Shown: positions 27,471-36,369 of the stretch, piece after piece | Layout: each line of letters starts with the position of its first letter | Numbering within the stretch: position 1 is the first letter of the stretch | From: Marinobacterium litorale DSM 23545 | Lineage (GTDB): Bacteria > Pseudomonadota > Gammaproteobacteria > Pseudomonadales > Balneatricaceae | Direction of reading: 5' to 3' | Assembly (NCBI RefSeq): GCF_000428985.1 | Contig: NZ_AUAZ01000003.1 | Span: forward strand, 115,324 to 179,323 | DNA length: 64,000 nt | Notes under the pieces: model-generated | The model's input: the letters and a program-made list of their open reading frames with translations, nothing else | The model's database searches: none | What the model was told of the DNA's origin: nothing | Program-made: the position numbers and the translations under genes

Positions 27471-29461
27471 GTTTTGGGGGGGCGCTCTAAACGGAACCGG
27501 CTGATCAGCTGCTCGAGTTGCTCTGCCATCTGCGCCTGTTGCTCCGCATGGTCGCTCAGATCGCGCGCGTGGTCACTGATCCTTTCCGCACTTGAATCGA
27601 TGGTCGCGATGCTGCGGCCAATATCATTCATGGCGGTCGATTCCTCCTCAGCGGCGGCTGCAATCTGAGTCGAAAGTGAGGTGATGTTTTCCACCGCGTT
27701 GACGATCTGATCGAGCGCTTCTCCCACTTCGCGGATCTGCTCGGTGGTTGAGTCCATATCGCGCTGATTCTCCTCCATCAGGCTACTTGCCTCGTCGGTC
27801 TGGTCCTGAAGCTTCTTGATGATCTGCTCGACCTTGGCTGTAGAGTCGTGAGTTCGCTGAGCCAGAGTACGTACTTCATCGGCGACCACGGAGAAGCCTC
27901 TTCCCTGTTCGCCGGCACGGGCCGCTTCAATGGCCGCGTTTAATGCCAGCAGGTTGGTCTGCTCCGAAATAGCATTGATCACATCAATCACTTCAGAGAT
28001 TGTGCCACTGCTGACCTTGAGTTGCTGGGTCATGTCGCCAACCCGGGAGATATCCTCTCCCAGCTTTGAGATGGCGCTGAAAGCCTGCTGCATCCGGCGG
28101 TGACCGTCAGCGGCGAGGTCGTTTGCTGAACGGGCCGCATCGGATGCATTCGACGTGCTGTTGGCCACATCCGCAATCGCCGTGGATACTTCCTCGATAG
28201 CGGCTGAGACCTGCATCGTTTCCGTATTCTGAGCGTTTAGACTGGCATGTGTCTCACGGACCGTATTCTGGGTGTTGCGTGCCTCTTCGCTGAGCTGTCG
28301 GCTCGCCACGGTTACTTCCTTGATCGCCGACGCAAACCCTTCCAGGGTATGGTTGAGCGCTCGAGCCACATCCCCCAGTTCGTCCCCCGTGAGCACATCG
28401 GCCCGGGCTGAAAGATCGTGTTCCTTGCGAACCCGGTCCATCGTCGCGCCAAGTGAGGCGACCTGGCGTTGAACGGTGCGCGTGATCCAGAACGAGCACA
28501 GGCCGATGAATAGCAGAGTACCGATGAGTAAGGCCAGCTGCAGCCATACGCTGCGCCAGGCCGTCTCATGGTCGATATTGGCCTGGTTGAGCAAGGCATC
28601 GGCGATTTCGTTCTCCATCTCCTTCATCAGGTTGATGCGTGCCGTTGCTTTCTCGAACCAGTCCGGTCCGCTGACGTTGAAACCGCCGGCCTGCGCATTA
28701 TCCCTGGCGATGGCCCTGAGACGGCTCACTTCGTTGAAAGCGGGACGGCTGGTCAATGAGGCCCACTGTTCCTCGAGGGCATCAGGCGCTGAGACGGCGA
28801 ACTGTGACAGATAGGTATCCTGCTCCGACACCAGGGTCAGAAACCGGGCGTACAGCCCCGGGGCGAATTGGTCGCCGGCAAAGGTGTTACTGAGAACTGC
28901 GCGTTCAATACCGGCTCTTTCTTTGGCCTGCAGAAATGAGAAAAATGCACTGGCGATACGGCTGAGTTCGACACTGTTGCTGATTCGGGAGATCTCCGCG
29001 GCTACTGACAGCAGATCGCGATTCAGCCCGGTGTAGTAACCCAGAGCATCGCCCAATGGGATGTTACGTGCATCGACTTTGGTGCGAACCTGCTGCAGGC
29101 GGGACAGCTGCTGCTGAATTCTTGATAGCGTGGATTGGATAAGGGCGTCATCCACTTCAAGTCCGGTCCGGTAGTCGTTCCATTGCTGGAGAACACGGTC
29201 GGTCGTTTGTCGCTGTTGGCGCAGTTTGTCGGCGAAGGTACCGTCATTGGAACCCAGCCATCCGCTGGTTGCGCCACGCTCTTTTTGCAGTTCATGGACC
29301 AGCGTACTGTTCCGAGTCGAAAGCTCCGCATACTGCTCAAGACGCTCCAGTCGGTTGCTTGTCCCGATCTGACCCAATATCCGCTGTCCCAGGATCAAAC
29401 TGAGCAGCAACATTGGAATCAATATCAGCAGGAATATCTTGTGTACGAATCTGAGCTTCAT
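27467..29461 (-). CDS. Methyl-accepting chemotaxis protein with NIT sensor domain
   Basis: The 664-residue receptor has a first membrane helix ([17 protein letters not shown], about 7-25). A periplasmic nitrate/nitrite-type NIT domain (about 45-300; [19 protein letters not shown]) is followed by a second helix ([18 protein letters not shown]), HAMP, and the methyl-accepting signalling domain. The hairpin tip [20 protein letters not shown] and [10 protein letters not shown] are intact. Start ATG 29461 is fixed by AAGGAG 8 nt upstream; a longer in-frame reading from 29554 lacks such a site. It ends in a 4-nt convergent overlap with ygiQ. Confidence 0.93.
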   Translation of the reverse strand: MKLRFVHKIFLLILIPMLLLSLILGQRILGQIGTSNRLERLEQYAELSTRNSTLVHELQKERGATSGWLGSNDGTFADKLRQQRQTTDRVLQQWNDYRTGLEVDDALIQSTLSRIQQQLSRLQQVRTKVDARNIPLGDALGYYTGLNRDLLSVAAEISRISNSVELSRIASAFFSFLQAKERAGIERAVLSNTFAGDQFAPGLYARFLTLVSEQDTYLSQFAVSAPDALEEQWASLTSRPAFNEVSRLRAIARDNAQAGGFNVSGPDWFEKATARINLMKEMENEIADALLNQANIDHETAWRSVWLQLALLIGTLLFIGLCSFWITRTVQRQVASLGATMDRVRKEHDLSARADVLTGDELGDVARALNHTLEGFASAIKEVTVASRQLSEEARNTQNTVRETHASLNAQNTETMQVSAAIEEVSTAIADVANSTSNASDAARSANDLAADGHRRMQQAFSAISKLGEDISRVGDMTQQLKVSSGTISEVIDVINAISEQTNLLALNAAIEAARAGEQGRGFSVVADEVRTLAQRTHDSTAKVEQIIKKLQDQTDEASSLMEENQRDMDSTTEQIREVGEALDQIVNAVENITSLSTQIAAAAEEESTAMNDIGRSIATIDSSAERISDHARDLSDHAEQQAQMAEQLEQLISRFRLERPPKT

Positions 29462-30236
29462 CCTTTTTACTCCTTGGGGTTTAACGCCTTGAGTCAATCC
29501 TAGGCAAAAATCATCAATCCTGCGTAATTCGGCATAAGGAGCCATTGTAATCAAAATGAACTGGAGTATTATGCGGAAAAGGTCGCTTTCCGATCGGCGG
29601 CCCGGGCACGGTGTTATCAGTGGAGGAGTGCCACTGACGCAGGTGCCAGGCTAGGTTATGCAAGCGGTCGTGGAGCCGGATGTACAGAACCGGATGATTG
29701 TTTGTTGAGAGTTGGTCGGGCCCGCCAGCGGGGATGCTGGTTCGGAGTTACACACAGTTTGATGCTACAGATAGATCGCGGTCAGCTGACCGCAAAGCTT
29801 CATAATTTGCCGGTACGATCCAAAAGTCAGGGACCGACGGCCTTTGAAGCGACTTTTTTACCTGCCTTTGGCGGCCGTCCGGTCGCGGTTTTCCGTTTGA
29901 AACAAGTATTCGATCAGATGCTGTTCGCTTGCCTTTGCTGGCGGCGTAACGTTATCGGCTTGTCCGGAATTCCGTCCGTTGATGGCGGGGCAGGTCGGTC
30001 GATCTGAGGTGGTCGCAGGTTCTGACTGCGGCACAACATGTTCAGCATCCGCGAGTGGAGCCACACGCGGTTGCCGGAACGGTGGCTTTCCCCCGGGAGT
30101 GTCACCAGGCGGTTGACGGTGCTTGAATCGAACACACCGTGGCGCCAATTAACGGCCAGCACCCTGGGGATGGTGGTCAGCAAGAAGTCGTCAGCCAAAA
30201 TGGCTGGCTTGGAAAGATAAAAGAAAGAGGCAAAAC
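29462..30236. other. 775-bp stretch without a convincing gene
   Basis: Open frames here are short, overlap on several strands and look like no protein I know. The left third contains a sequence able to fold into a closed multi-branch RNA (see 29596-29726). The right end is the leader of the cold-shock gene, with a 6-bp hairpin at 30192-30206 (CAGCCA - AAA - TGGCTG) some 30 nt ahead of its start. Nothing clear is seen between about 29750 and 30100. Confidence 0.6.
29596..29726 (+). ncRNA. Candidate structured RNA of unknown type
   Basis: A closing stem pairs GGCGG-CCCG (29596-29604) with CGGG-C-CCGCC (29717-29726), one bulged C. Inside, GGCAC (29605) pairs GTGCC (29643). Beyond an internal loop, TCAGTGG (29617) pairs CCACTGA (29631). 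GGCT (29649) can pair AGCC (29674). An overlapping alternative hairpin CCAGC/GCTGG (29725-29740) would compete with the closing stem. The layout resembles a riboswitch or small RNA, but it matches no class I can name. Confidence 0.35.
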
Positions 30237-30449
30237 ATGTCACAGCTCGTAACCGGCACCGTTAAATGGTTCAACGATGAGAAAGGCTTCGGCTTTATCC
30301 AGCAGGAAAACGGTCCTGACGTATTCGTACACTTCCGCGCCATCAACGGTACCGGTCGTCGCACTCTGCACGAAAATCAGCAGGTTACTTTTGAAGTAAC
30401 TCAGGGCCAGAAAGGTCCGCAGGCTGATAACGTAACAGTTGTTTCTTAA
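30237..30449 (+). CDS. Cold-shock protein, CspA family
   Basis: The 70-residue single cold-shock domain is complete, with both RNA-binding motifs: KGFGFIQ (RNP1) and VFVHFRAI (RNP2). Members bind single-stranded RNA or DNA and act as RNA chaperones at low temperature or in stationary phase. A GAGG ribosome site lies 7 nt upstream of the ATG. The long gene-free region ahead is compatible with the structured 5' leaders that control many csp genes. Confidence 0.96.
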   Translation: MSQLVTGTVKWFNDEKGFGFIQQENGPDVFVHFRAINGTGRRTLHENQQVTFEVTQGQKGPQADNVTVVS

Positions 30450-30515
30450 TCGAGAGACGCTGTAATCAGCAGGGTGGCGGGCGTCTGGCGTCCGTCCTCC
30501 CTGCCTGAACCCCCT

Positions 30516-31532
30516 TCAGGGCTCAGCCTGTTTCAGGCACGCCAGCAGCCCTTCCTCAATATGCCGCTTGTCCAGCGGTTGATCGCTCAGTATTTCCAGC
30601 CGGGAATCCCTGCGCCAGTTGAGCGGAAAGACACGCTCGTCGTCGATGACTCTGTTATAGCCCAGCCATGCGTGGCCGATGCGAAGTGCCGCCTTGATCC
30701 GCTTTACCCCTTTTATCGCGGTTAAGAAGCGTCGTGTGCGTTCGGTATCAAAGCAGTCATCGGGGTGGAATAGCCAGCTGTAGGCGTGTACCCCCTGTTC
30801 CGAATGGTTCAGCGCAATCGGCTGCCCCGGCTCCGGTTGAGAAACTGGCTGTGACACAGGAACATCCTGTGTTGGCAATGTGAGCCGGGGAGCGGATTGG
30901 GTCTTGTGTGTACTCGCTGCACTGGGATGGTCGAGCAGATCGGGTGGCAGGCTCCCTTGCTGTAGCCGGATTACTCGCCATTTGGGCGGATACATATTGC
31001 GGGACAGCTCGCAGGCCTCCTCAACCTGCGCCGGATTCCTCAAATCGGACTTGCTGACAGCGATCAAGTCGGCGATCTCAACCTGCTGAGCAAATACCGG
31101 GTTTTGAATTAACTCCGGCGTGTCGAGAATCGCTGGATCGACCACTGTAATGATGGTTCTCAGTGATACCGCTTCGGTGATTCCGGGGGAGTTCAGCAGT
31201 TGCACGATGCCCGCCGGATGGCCCAGGCCGGTGGGCTCAATCAGTAATCGGTCCGGGCGTTGCCTTGCGATTAACTGTGTTAGAGCAACCCTGAGCTGGG
31301 GACCTTGTGCGCAACACAGGCAGCCCCCCGGTATTTCACGGATGCTGACGTCCGCTCCGGTTCCATGCCCAACCAACGCCTGATCGATGCCAATCTGGCC
31401 AAATTCGTTGATCAGCAGGGCCCAGTACTCTGTATCAGGCTTCTGGGCCAGCAGGTGGTTGATCAGTGTGGATTTACCGGCCCCGAGATAGCCGGAGATG
31501 ATGTTGACGGGGATAGGGCGGATGGGTTTGAT
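30516..31532 (-). CDS. COG0523/CobW-family GTPase metallochaperone, apparent AUC start
   Basis: The full coding sequence is 338 residues: Walker A GYLGAGKSTLIN near residue 17, LLINEFGQIGID, the metal-binding GGCLCC motif (CxCC), IEPTGLGHP, VSKSDL (for NKxD), and a C-terminal CobW_C domain. No ATG, GTG or TTG exists in frame before Walker A; a TAG closes the frame at about 31570. ATC at 31530-31532 has AGGAG exactly 7 nt upstream, so it is the likely start. Members load zinc, cobalt or other metals into target enzymes. If translation began at the first standard codon (TTG 31376), the P-loop would be lost. Confidence 0.8.
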   Translation of the reverse strand: MKPIRPIPVNIISGYLGAGKSTLINHLLAQKPDTEYWALLINEFGQIGIDQALVGHGTGADVSIREIPGGCLCCAQGPQLRVALTQLIARQRPDRLLIEPTGLGHPAGIVQLLNSPGITEAVSLRTIITVVDPAILDTPELIQNPVFAQQVEIADLIAVSKSDLRNPAQVEEACELSRNMYPPKWRVIRLQQGSLPPDLLDHPSAASTHKTQSAPRLTLPTQDVPVSQPVSQPEPGQPIALNHSEQGVHAYSWLFHPDDCFDTERTRRFLTAIKGVKRIKAALRIGHAWLGYNRVIDDERVFPLNWRRDSRLEILSDQPLDKRHIEEGLLACLKQAEP

Positions 31533-31602
31533 AGCGACGCTCCTGCTGCAACGGCTGAGTACGTGCTATTTTCGCGTTGCTCGCCCATCCGGTAAAGGGG
31601 TG

Positions 31603-31926
31603 TCAGGCGCAATCCTGTTCCAGGCGACGTTTGGCTTCCAGGTAACGCGGGGTGGGTCCGATATCCTCGTAGACCGGTTCGTCATCTTCTACCCGGATAA
31701 TCCGGTTTCCGGCCCGGTACGGCATCTTTTCTTCCACGTCGAGAAGTATCTGATGCAGTAAACAGGCCGTGACTTCGTCGATGGTGAGGCCGTACACCTC
31801 GGACAGGGCCTTGAGGCGGATCAGGTCTTCCTGATCGATCTTCAGAGTCACGTCACGCTCGTTGGCGACCTGGCGTGAACGGCTCTCTAACTCATCCAGC
31901 AAGGCGTTAATATGTCTCTCAGGCAT
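31603..31926 (-). CDS. Small protein with a possible ribbon-helix-helix segment
   Basis: The 107-residue soluble protein has DVTLKIDQEDLIRLKALSEV followed by a second helix (TIDEVTACLLHQIL). This is the strand-helix-helix pattern of MetJ/Arc-type DNA-binding proteins, but the match is weak. The C-terminal third is acidic and Pro-containing. It lies between nfsA and the COG0523 GTPase on the same strand (70-nt gap downstream). No toxin partner is visible, so an antitoxin role is unsupported. Confidence 0.55.
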   Translation of the reverse strand: MPERHINALLDELESRSRQVANERDVTLKIDQEDLIRLKALSEVYGLTIDEVTACLLHQILLDVEEKMPYRAGNRIIRVEDDEPVYEDIGPTPRYLEAKRRLEQDCA

Positions 31927-32005
31927 GATTCCATCGCTCCTGCAAATTCAACGCTTACACCCCTATCATAGACCAGAGTCGAGGCCTGTCCACACCGGTT
32001 GGTGG

Positions 32006-32743
32006 CTATTTTTGGAGAAATCCGCGACTGCGCAAGAACTCCAGCATGTGGGGCCTGGCTTCCTTGTTGAGCATGCCTGAAATCTGTTCACTCCAGGTCA
32101 TCTCTTTTGTGCCGCCGGTGCGGGTCTGGTAATAGTGACGCACCGATTCGTCGTAGGTGGCTATCCGCTCACGGTCGGCGCTGTCATCGTAGCGATCCTG
32201 CTTGAGTACGACGGGCAAGGGCAGGCGTGGTTTGGTTTCCGGGTCCTGATCCGGATAACCCAGGCAGAGGCCAAATACGGGATAAACCAGCTCCGGCAGC
32301 TCTAACAGGTCGGCGACCCGGGCAATCTGGTTACGCAGACCACCAATGTATACGCCACCGAGGCCAAGTGATTCGGCTGCGACCATGACATTCTGGGCGA
32401 ACAGTGCGCAATCCAGGGAAGCGGTCAGGAACTGTTCGGTGAAGCCGGACTGCATCGGTGCCTGGTGCATATCGCAGGCGAGTTTATGGCGCTGCATGTC
32501 GGCGCAGAACACCAGGAACTGAGGCGCGCTTTCAACATAGGCCTGATTGCCGGCACATTCGGCCAGCTGAGCGCGGATCTGCGGGTTGGTAATCTGAATA
32601 ACGGTGCAGGCCTGGATAAAACTGGACGTGGCGGCACTCTGGCCCGCCTCAATCAGCGTGTTGAGCGTTGTCTGGTCGACGGCTTCTGCCTTGAACTTGC
32701 GGATGGAGCGGTGCTGCTTAAGCAGGTCAATTACCGGGTTCAT
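32006..32743 (-). CDS. nfsA: Oxygen-insensitive NADPH nitroreductase, NfsA type
   Basis: The 245-residue flavoprotein starts with the nitroreductase motif MNPVIDLLKQHRSIRKF. SAATSSFIQACTVI (FMN phosphate contact), GLGGVYIGGLRN and PVFGLCLGYP follow, as in NfsA/FRP-type enzymes. These reduce nitroaromatics, quinones or flavins by two-electron transfer with NADPH. E. coli nfsA is under SoxRS control; no SoxS site was identified here. Confidence 0.88.
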   Translation of the reverse strand: MNPVIDLLKQHRSIRKFKAEAVDQTTLNTLIEAGQSAATSSFIQACTVIQITNPQIRAQLAECAGNQAYVESAPQFLVFCADMQRHKLACDMHQAPMQSGFTEQFLTASLDCALFAQNVMVAAESLGLGGVYIGGLRNQIARVADLLELPELVYPVFGLCLGYPDQDPETKPRLPLPVVLKQDRYDDSADRERIATYDESVRHYYQTRTGGTKEMTWSEQISGMLNKEARPHMLEFLRSRGFLQK

Positions 32744-32862
32744 CGATTGCGGGGTCCTTCAGCTTGTTAAAACGGCTTAAATCGCTTTGGATCGATATAA
32801 TGCCAGTCTTGACCTCCTGCGGACCAGTCCCCCGTCGGCATAACAGGCATGCATGGATCGAA

Positions 32863-33756
32863 TCATTCCGGCCCGTCGAGCAGGTGACGGGCCGCATCGG
32901 CCAGCGCGGCGGACAGGCTGATACCGTTGCTGGGGTGAGGGATCGATTCGCTGGTAACGACGTCTGAAACAGCGCTGAGGGCGCGGTAGGCGTCGCCGGC
33001 AAAAAGCCCATGCACGGCAATAATGGTTGGCCGCGGCAGGCCCGCACTCTGCAGGTGACTGATGGTTTCCAGCATTGTCCGTCCGCTGGAGATAATGTCG
33101 TCCACCAGTACCGGGGTATGGTTACGCCAGCGATCCACATTCGGCAGAGATACGCTCACATCGTAGTCGCCACGCCGTTCCTTGGTGAGTACCTGGCAGG
33201 GAGCGTCAGCCAGCCTGGCCACTTCGGCAACCCACTGTTCACTTTCGCTGTCGGGTCCGATCAACAGGGGCTGGTTGAGGTTGTCGCGAATCCATTGGGC
33301 AATCATGGGGGCGGCATGTACCACCTGACTTCGCAGGGTATAGACCTGATCCAGTGAATCGTAACGGTGAAGGTGGGGGTCGCAGGTGACCAGCCAGTCG
33401 ATGGCAGCGGAGAGCAGCTGCGCAAACGGCCGTGAACTGACGCATTCCCCGGGGTGAAATCGTTTATCCTGTCGCATGTAGGGCAGGTAAGGGGTAATGA
33501 GCCCGACTTGTCGAGCGCCCAGCTCGCGCAGCGTATGGGACAGGAACAGCAGCCGTAATACGCGCTCATCCGGGCGGTAAAGGTTACAGAGTATCAGACA
33601 GTCACGCTGTTTCGGATCACTGTGGACCCGCATGTAGCTCTCGCCATCCGGAAAGTGGCGCTGCTCCAGTGCTCCGGCTTCGGCATCGAGTGCGTTGCGC
33701 AGGCGAGTTGCCAGGTCCGGGTCTGAATCCAGGTTGAATAGTAAAGGCGCGGTCAT
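32863..33756 (-). CDS. Ribose-phosphate pyrophosphokinase-like protein
   Basis: The 297-residue protein has the PRPP synthetase layout. FPDGESYMRV is near residue 36, PYLPYMRQDKRFHPGECVSSR forms the ATP-binding flexible segment (RQD), DPHLHRYDSL follows, and the PRPP loop is VLVDDIISSGRTM. It is shorter and more archaeal-like than housekeeping bacterial Prs, so it is probably a second copy. Its ATG overlaps the stop of the upstream nucleotide phosphorylase gene by 4 nt, linking it to use of ribose phosphates from nucleotides. Confidence 0.85.
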   Translation of the reverse strand: MTAPLLFNLDSDPDLATRLRNALDAEAGALEQRHFPDGESYMRVHSDPKQRDCLILCNLYRPDERVLRLLFLSHTLRELGARQVGLITPYLPYMRQDKRFHPGECVSSRPFAQLLSAAIDWLVTCDPHLHRYDSLDQVYTLRSQVVHAAPMIAQWIRDNLNQPLLIGPDSESEQWVAEVARLADAPCQVLTKERRGDYDVSVSLPNVDRWRNHTPVLVDDIISSGRTMLETISHLQSAGLPRPTIIAVHGLFAGDAYRALSAVSDVVTSESIPHPSNGISLSAALADAARHLLDGPE

Positions 33757-35285
33757 ACAGCATTCTCCTGATCGTCACTGAGCGTCAGTACCAGCTTGTG
33801 GTCGCAGAGGTAGTCGACGGCGTAATTGAGCTCACCGGCATTTTCCGCATGGATAGTCAGCAGCAGTGCATTCTGTTCGACCCGGTCGCCGATCTTGACG
33901 TGCAGCTCAACACCGGCAGCGGGGTCGGCCGGTGCACCGGCCAGCTTCGCAATCTTTGCCAGCTGGCGGTTATCCACATCGAGGATCTCGCAATCGTGTG
34001 GTGCGACCAGGGCATAGCGGTAGGGTGCCACTGGCGGGACGCGCAGGCCGCCCTGTGCCTGGCAAATACCCTGGAACTGCTCCCAGGCCCGGCCTGAACT
34101 TATTGCGTCCTGCGCGCTGCTTGTACCCTTACCGGTCTCGACGGCGCCAACCATCTCCAGCATGGTCCCGGCAATCAGTACGGCACGCTCCAGCAGATCT
34201 TGCGGAGCGTCAGGTTTATTCTTCAACACCGCTAAAATATCGTGCGCTTCCAGGGCCGGACCGATACCGCGTCCGATCGGTTGGCGGCCATCGGTCATCA
34301 GTACCTGCAACTGCAGCCCGAGGTTGGCGGCTACCGTTCTGAAGCTTGCGGCCAGGCGTTCGGCAGCGTCCTGGCTGCGGACCTTGGCGGTGGGCCCGAC
34401 CGGAATATCGATCAGTACATGGGTGGCGCCTGCGGCCAGTTTTTTCGATAACACGGAGGCGATCAACTGGCCTTCGCTGTCGATATCCAGCGCACGCTCC
34501 ACTTGAATCAGCAAGTCATCTGCCGGGCTCAGGCGTACCGAGCCGCCCCAGGCCAGACAGCCGCCCCGGTCATGCACAACCCGGCGCATCTGTTCGAGCG
34601 AGAGGCTGACATTGGTCAGGGTTTCCATGGTATCGGCGGTCCCGGCGGGGGAGGTGATCGCCCGGGAGGAGGTTTTGGGTACAGTCAGCCCATGGGCTGT
34701 CAGTATAGATACGACAATCGGCGTTGTCCGGTTGCCCGGTAAACCACCTACACAGTGTTTATCGATCACCTGTTCCAGTCCCCAGTCGATGCGGCTACCG
34801 GCTTTTACCATCGCTTCGGTCAGGCAGGTGATTTCGTGGTCGCTGAGCGCGTCATCCCCGCAGGCGGTAATAAACGCGGCCAGATGCACATCCGCATACC
34901 GGCCCTCGACGATGTCGTTGATAATGCTCTGAATCTGCAGGGCATCCAGTTCATGACCATAGACCTTGGCACGCACATAGGAGAGCGATTGCACCGGGCG
35001 TGGATGCGAGAGCCAGATCTCCGCGTTCGCGTGCAGTTCCAGACGTGACCAGGCGGATTCCGAGAAGCCCGCCTGGTCCGGAGCTAGCAGATCGGAGCTG
35101 ACAATATTAAGAGAGGCGATGATGTGACGACCTTCGCAGATGACCTGCACACGGGACAGGCTTTCAAACCCCTCTGAGCGGCAGACCGGGCTGTCAGCTC
35201 GCAAAAACAGGGTGGGTTCATGGTGGGTGTCGATACCGAGACGGCAGGCTTTAAGCGGTGCCAGTTTTTCCGGCGTAAAACTCAT
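33753..35285 (-). CDS. Thymidine/AMP phosphorylase family enzyme (archaeal-like form)
   Basis: The 510-residue protein has an extra N-terminal beta domain of about 90 residues before the core. The phosphorylase signature is DKHCVGGLPGNRTTPIVVSI near residue 215, then TSSRAITSPAGTADTMETL, and a C-terminal barrel-sandwich domain. This layout matches the archaeal AMP phosphorylase and the related bacterial 'putative thymidine phosphorylase' group. Substrates may be NMPs or pyrimidine nucleosides. The start is ATG 35285 (MSFTPEKL); the extension to 35351 is unlike the family. It overlaps the PRPP synthetase-like gene. Confidence 0.85.
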   Translation of the reverse strand: MSFTPEKLAPLKACRLGIDTHHEPTLFLRADSPVCRSEGFESLSRVQVICEGRHIIASLNIVSSDLLAPDQAGFSESAWSRLELHANAEIWLSHPRPVQSLSYVRAKVYGHELDALQIQSIINDIVEGRYADVHLAAFITACGDDALSDHEITCLTEAMVKAGSRIDWGLEQVIDKHCVGGLPGNRTTPIVVSILTAHGLTVPKTSSRAITSPAGTADTMETLTNVSLSLEQMRRVVHDRGGCLAWGGSVRLSPADDLLIQVERALDIDSEGQLIASVLSKKLAAGATHVLIDIPVGPTAKVRSQDAAERLAASFRTVAANLGLQLQVLMTDGRQPIGRGIGPALEAHDILAVLKNKPDAPQDLLERAVLIAGTMLEMVGAVETGKGTSSAQDAISSGRAWEQFQGICQAQGGLRVPPVAPYRYALVAPHDCEILDVDNRQLAKIAKLAGAPADPAAGVELHVKIGDRVEQNALLLTIHAENAGELNYAVDYLCDHKLVLTLSDDQENAV

Positions 35286-35463
35286 AGAGGGGCTTCCTGT
35301 CACTGTCGTTTTAGGTCCATAGTAGCCTGAGCCGTGTTGGCTTTCGAGCACACAGTGCCGAATCGCACCAGTGAGCTGGCCGGTATCATCGGACTCCCGA
35401 CACAGGCCCGGGACTGGTAGACTATGCTCCTTTCGTTTTCAGGCTCTGCAGGACTGTTTACCC

Positions 35464-36318
35464 ATGGAACGTAGCTACCGATTAGTTCTCTCCTGCCCGG
35501 ACCGGGTGGGGATTGTCTCGATGGTCAGTAATTTCATCTCCAGCCACGGTGGTTCGATTATCGATGCCAACCAGCACTCTGATCCGGTCAATCGCTACTT
35601 TTTCATGCGGGTGGAGATCAGTGCAGCCTCTCTGCCGTTTACACTCGAGCGATTGCGAGAGGCGTTTACACCCATCGCCAACTCCTTTGACATGGAGTGG
35701 CAGATTAACGACTCCAGTGAACCTAAACGGGTGATTCTGATGGCCAGCCGGGAGGCCCATTGCCTGGCTGATCTGCTCTATCGCTACCACAGCAACGAGC
35801 TGTTCTGTGAGATCCCCTGTGTGATCTCCAACCATGAGGATCTGCGTTCCATGGTGGAGTGGCACGGTATTCCCTATTTCTGTGTGCCGGTGGACCCGGA
35901 GAACAAACAGCCTCATTTTGAACGGGTCGACCAGCTGATCAGAGAGCATGAGGCGGATACTGTCGTGCTTGCGCGTTACATGCAGATTCTGCCGACGGAA
36001 GTCTGTGATCGTTACCCGCACCGTATTATCAATATTCACCACAGTTTTCTGCCGTCGTTTGCGGGCGCACGCCCTTACCATCAGGCCTATGAGCGTGGGG
36101 TTAAACTGATTGGGGCGACCTGTCACTACGTGACTCCCGAGCTGGATGCGGGCCCGATCATCGATCAGGAGGTGACGCGGGTCAGTCATCGCAGTCTGCC
36201 GGACGACATGGTCCGTCTGGGGCGTGATGTGGAAAAGCTGGCTTTGGCGCGAGGGTTGCGCTGGCATCTTGAAGACCGGGTGCTGGTCCATGGCAACAAA
36301 ACAGTCGTGTTTGCCTGA
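35464..36318 (+). CDS. purU: Formyltetrahydrofolate deformylase
   Basis: The 284-residue protein has an N-terminal ACT domain (about 5-85; LVLSCPDRVGIVSMVSNF) and a C-terminal formyltransferase fold. The catalytic Asn-His-Asp set is in NIHHSFLPSFAGARPYHQA and LDAGPIIDQE. PurU hydrolyses 10-formyl-THF to THF and formate, balancing one-carbon pools; the ACT domain senses glycine and methionine in E. coli. ATG 35464 fits the family; an upstream in-frame reading from 35371 does not. Confidence 0.95.
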   Translation: MERSYRLVLSCPDRVGIVSMVSNFISSHGGSIIDANQHSDPVNRYFFMRVEISAASLPFTLERLREAFTPIANSFDMEWQINDSSEPKRVILMASREAHCLADLLYRYHSNELFCEIPCVISNHEDLRSMVEWHGIPYFCVPVDPENKQPHFERVDQLIREHEADTVVLARYMQILPTEVCDRYPHRIINIHHSFLPSFAGARPYHQAYERGVKLIGATCHYVTPELDAGPIIDQEVTRVSHRSLPDDMVRLGRDVEKLALARGLRWHLEDRVLVHGNKTVVFA

Positions 36319-36369
36319 TTGAGTCCGACTAGACTGCAAAGAGCGCAGTCAGGAGAGTATGCTGATCCG

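Noticed and set aside
29596-29700. c-di-GMP (GEMM-I) riboswitch
   Set aside because: The arm layout and a GACGCA segment are similar, but the GNRA loop, its receptor and the conserved AAAGCC bases are absent. It is kept only as an unclassified structured RNA.
30113-30141. Promoter for the cold-shock gene at TTGACG
   Set aside because: The -35 is good, but no acceptable -10 follows at 16-18 bp.
29702-30243. Open frames of about 100 codons on both strands before the cold-shock gene
   Set aside because: They overlap one another, start at weak codons without ribosome sites and have compositions unlike the surrounding proteins.
31374-31376. TTG as start of the COG0523 GTPase
   Set aside because: It would remove the P-loop and the INEFG motif, which are intact upstream in the same frame behind a well-placed ribosome site.
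31603-31926. Toxin-antitoxin module
   Set aside because: The possible ribbon-helix-helix protein has no small toxin-like neighbour; both flanking genes are enzymes.
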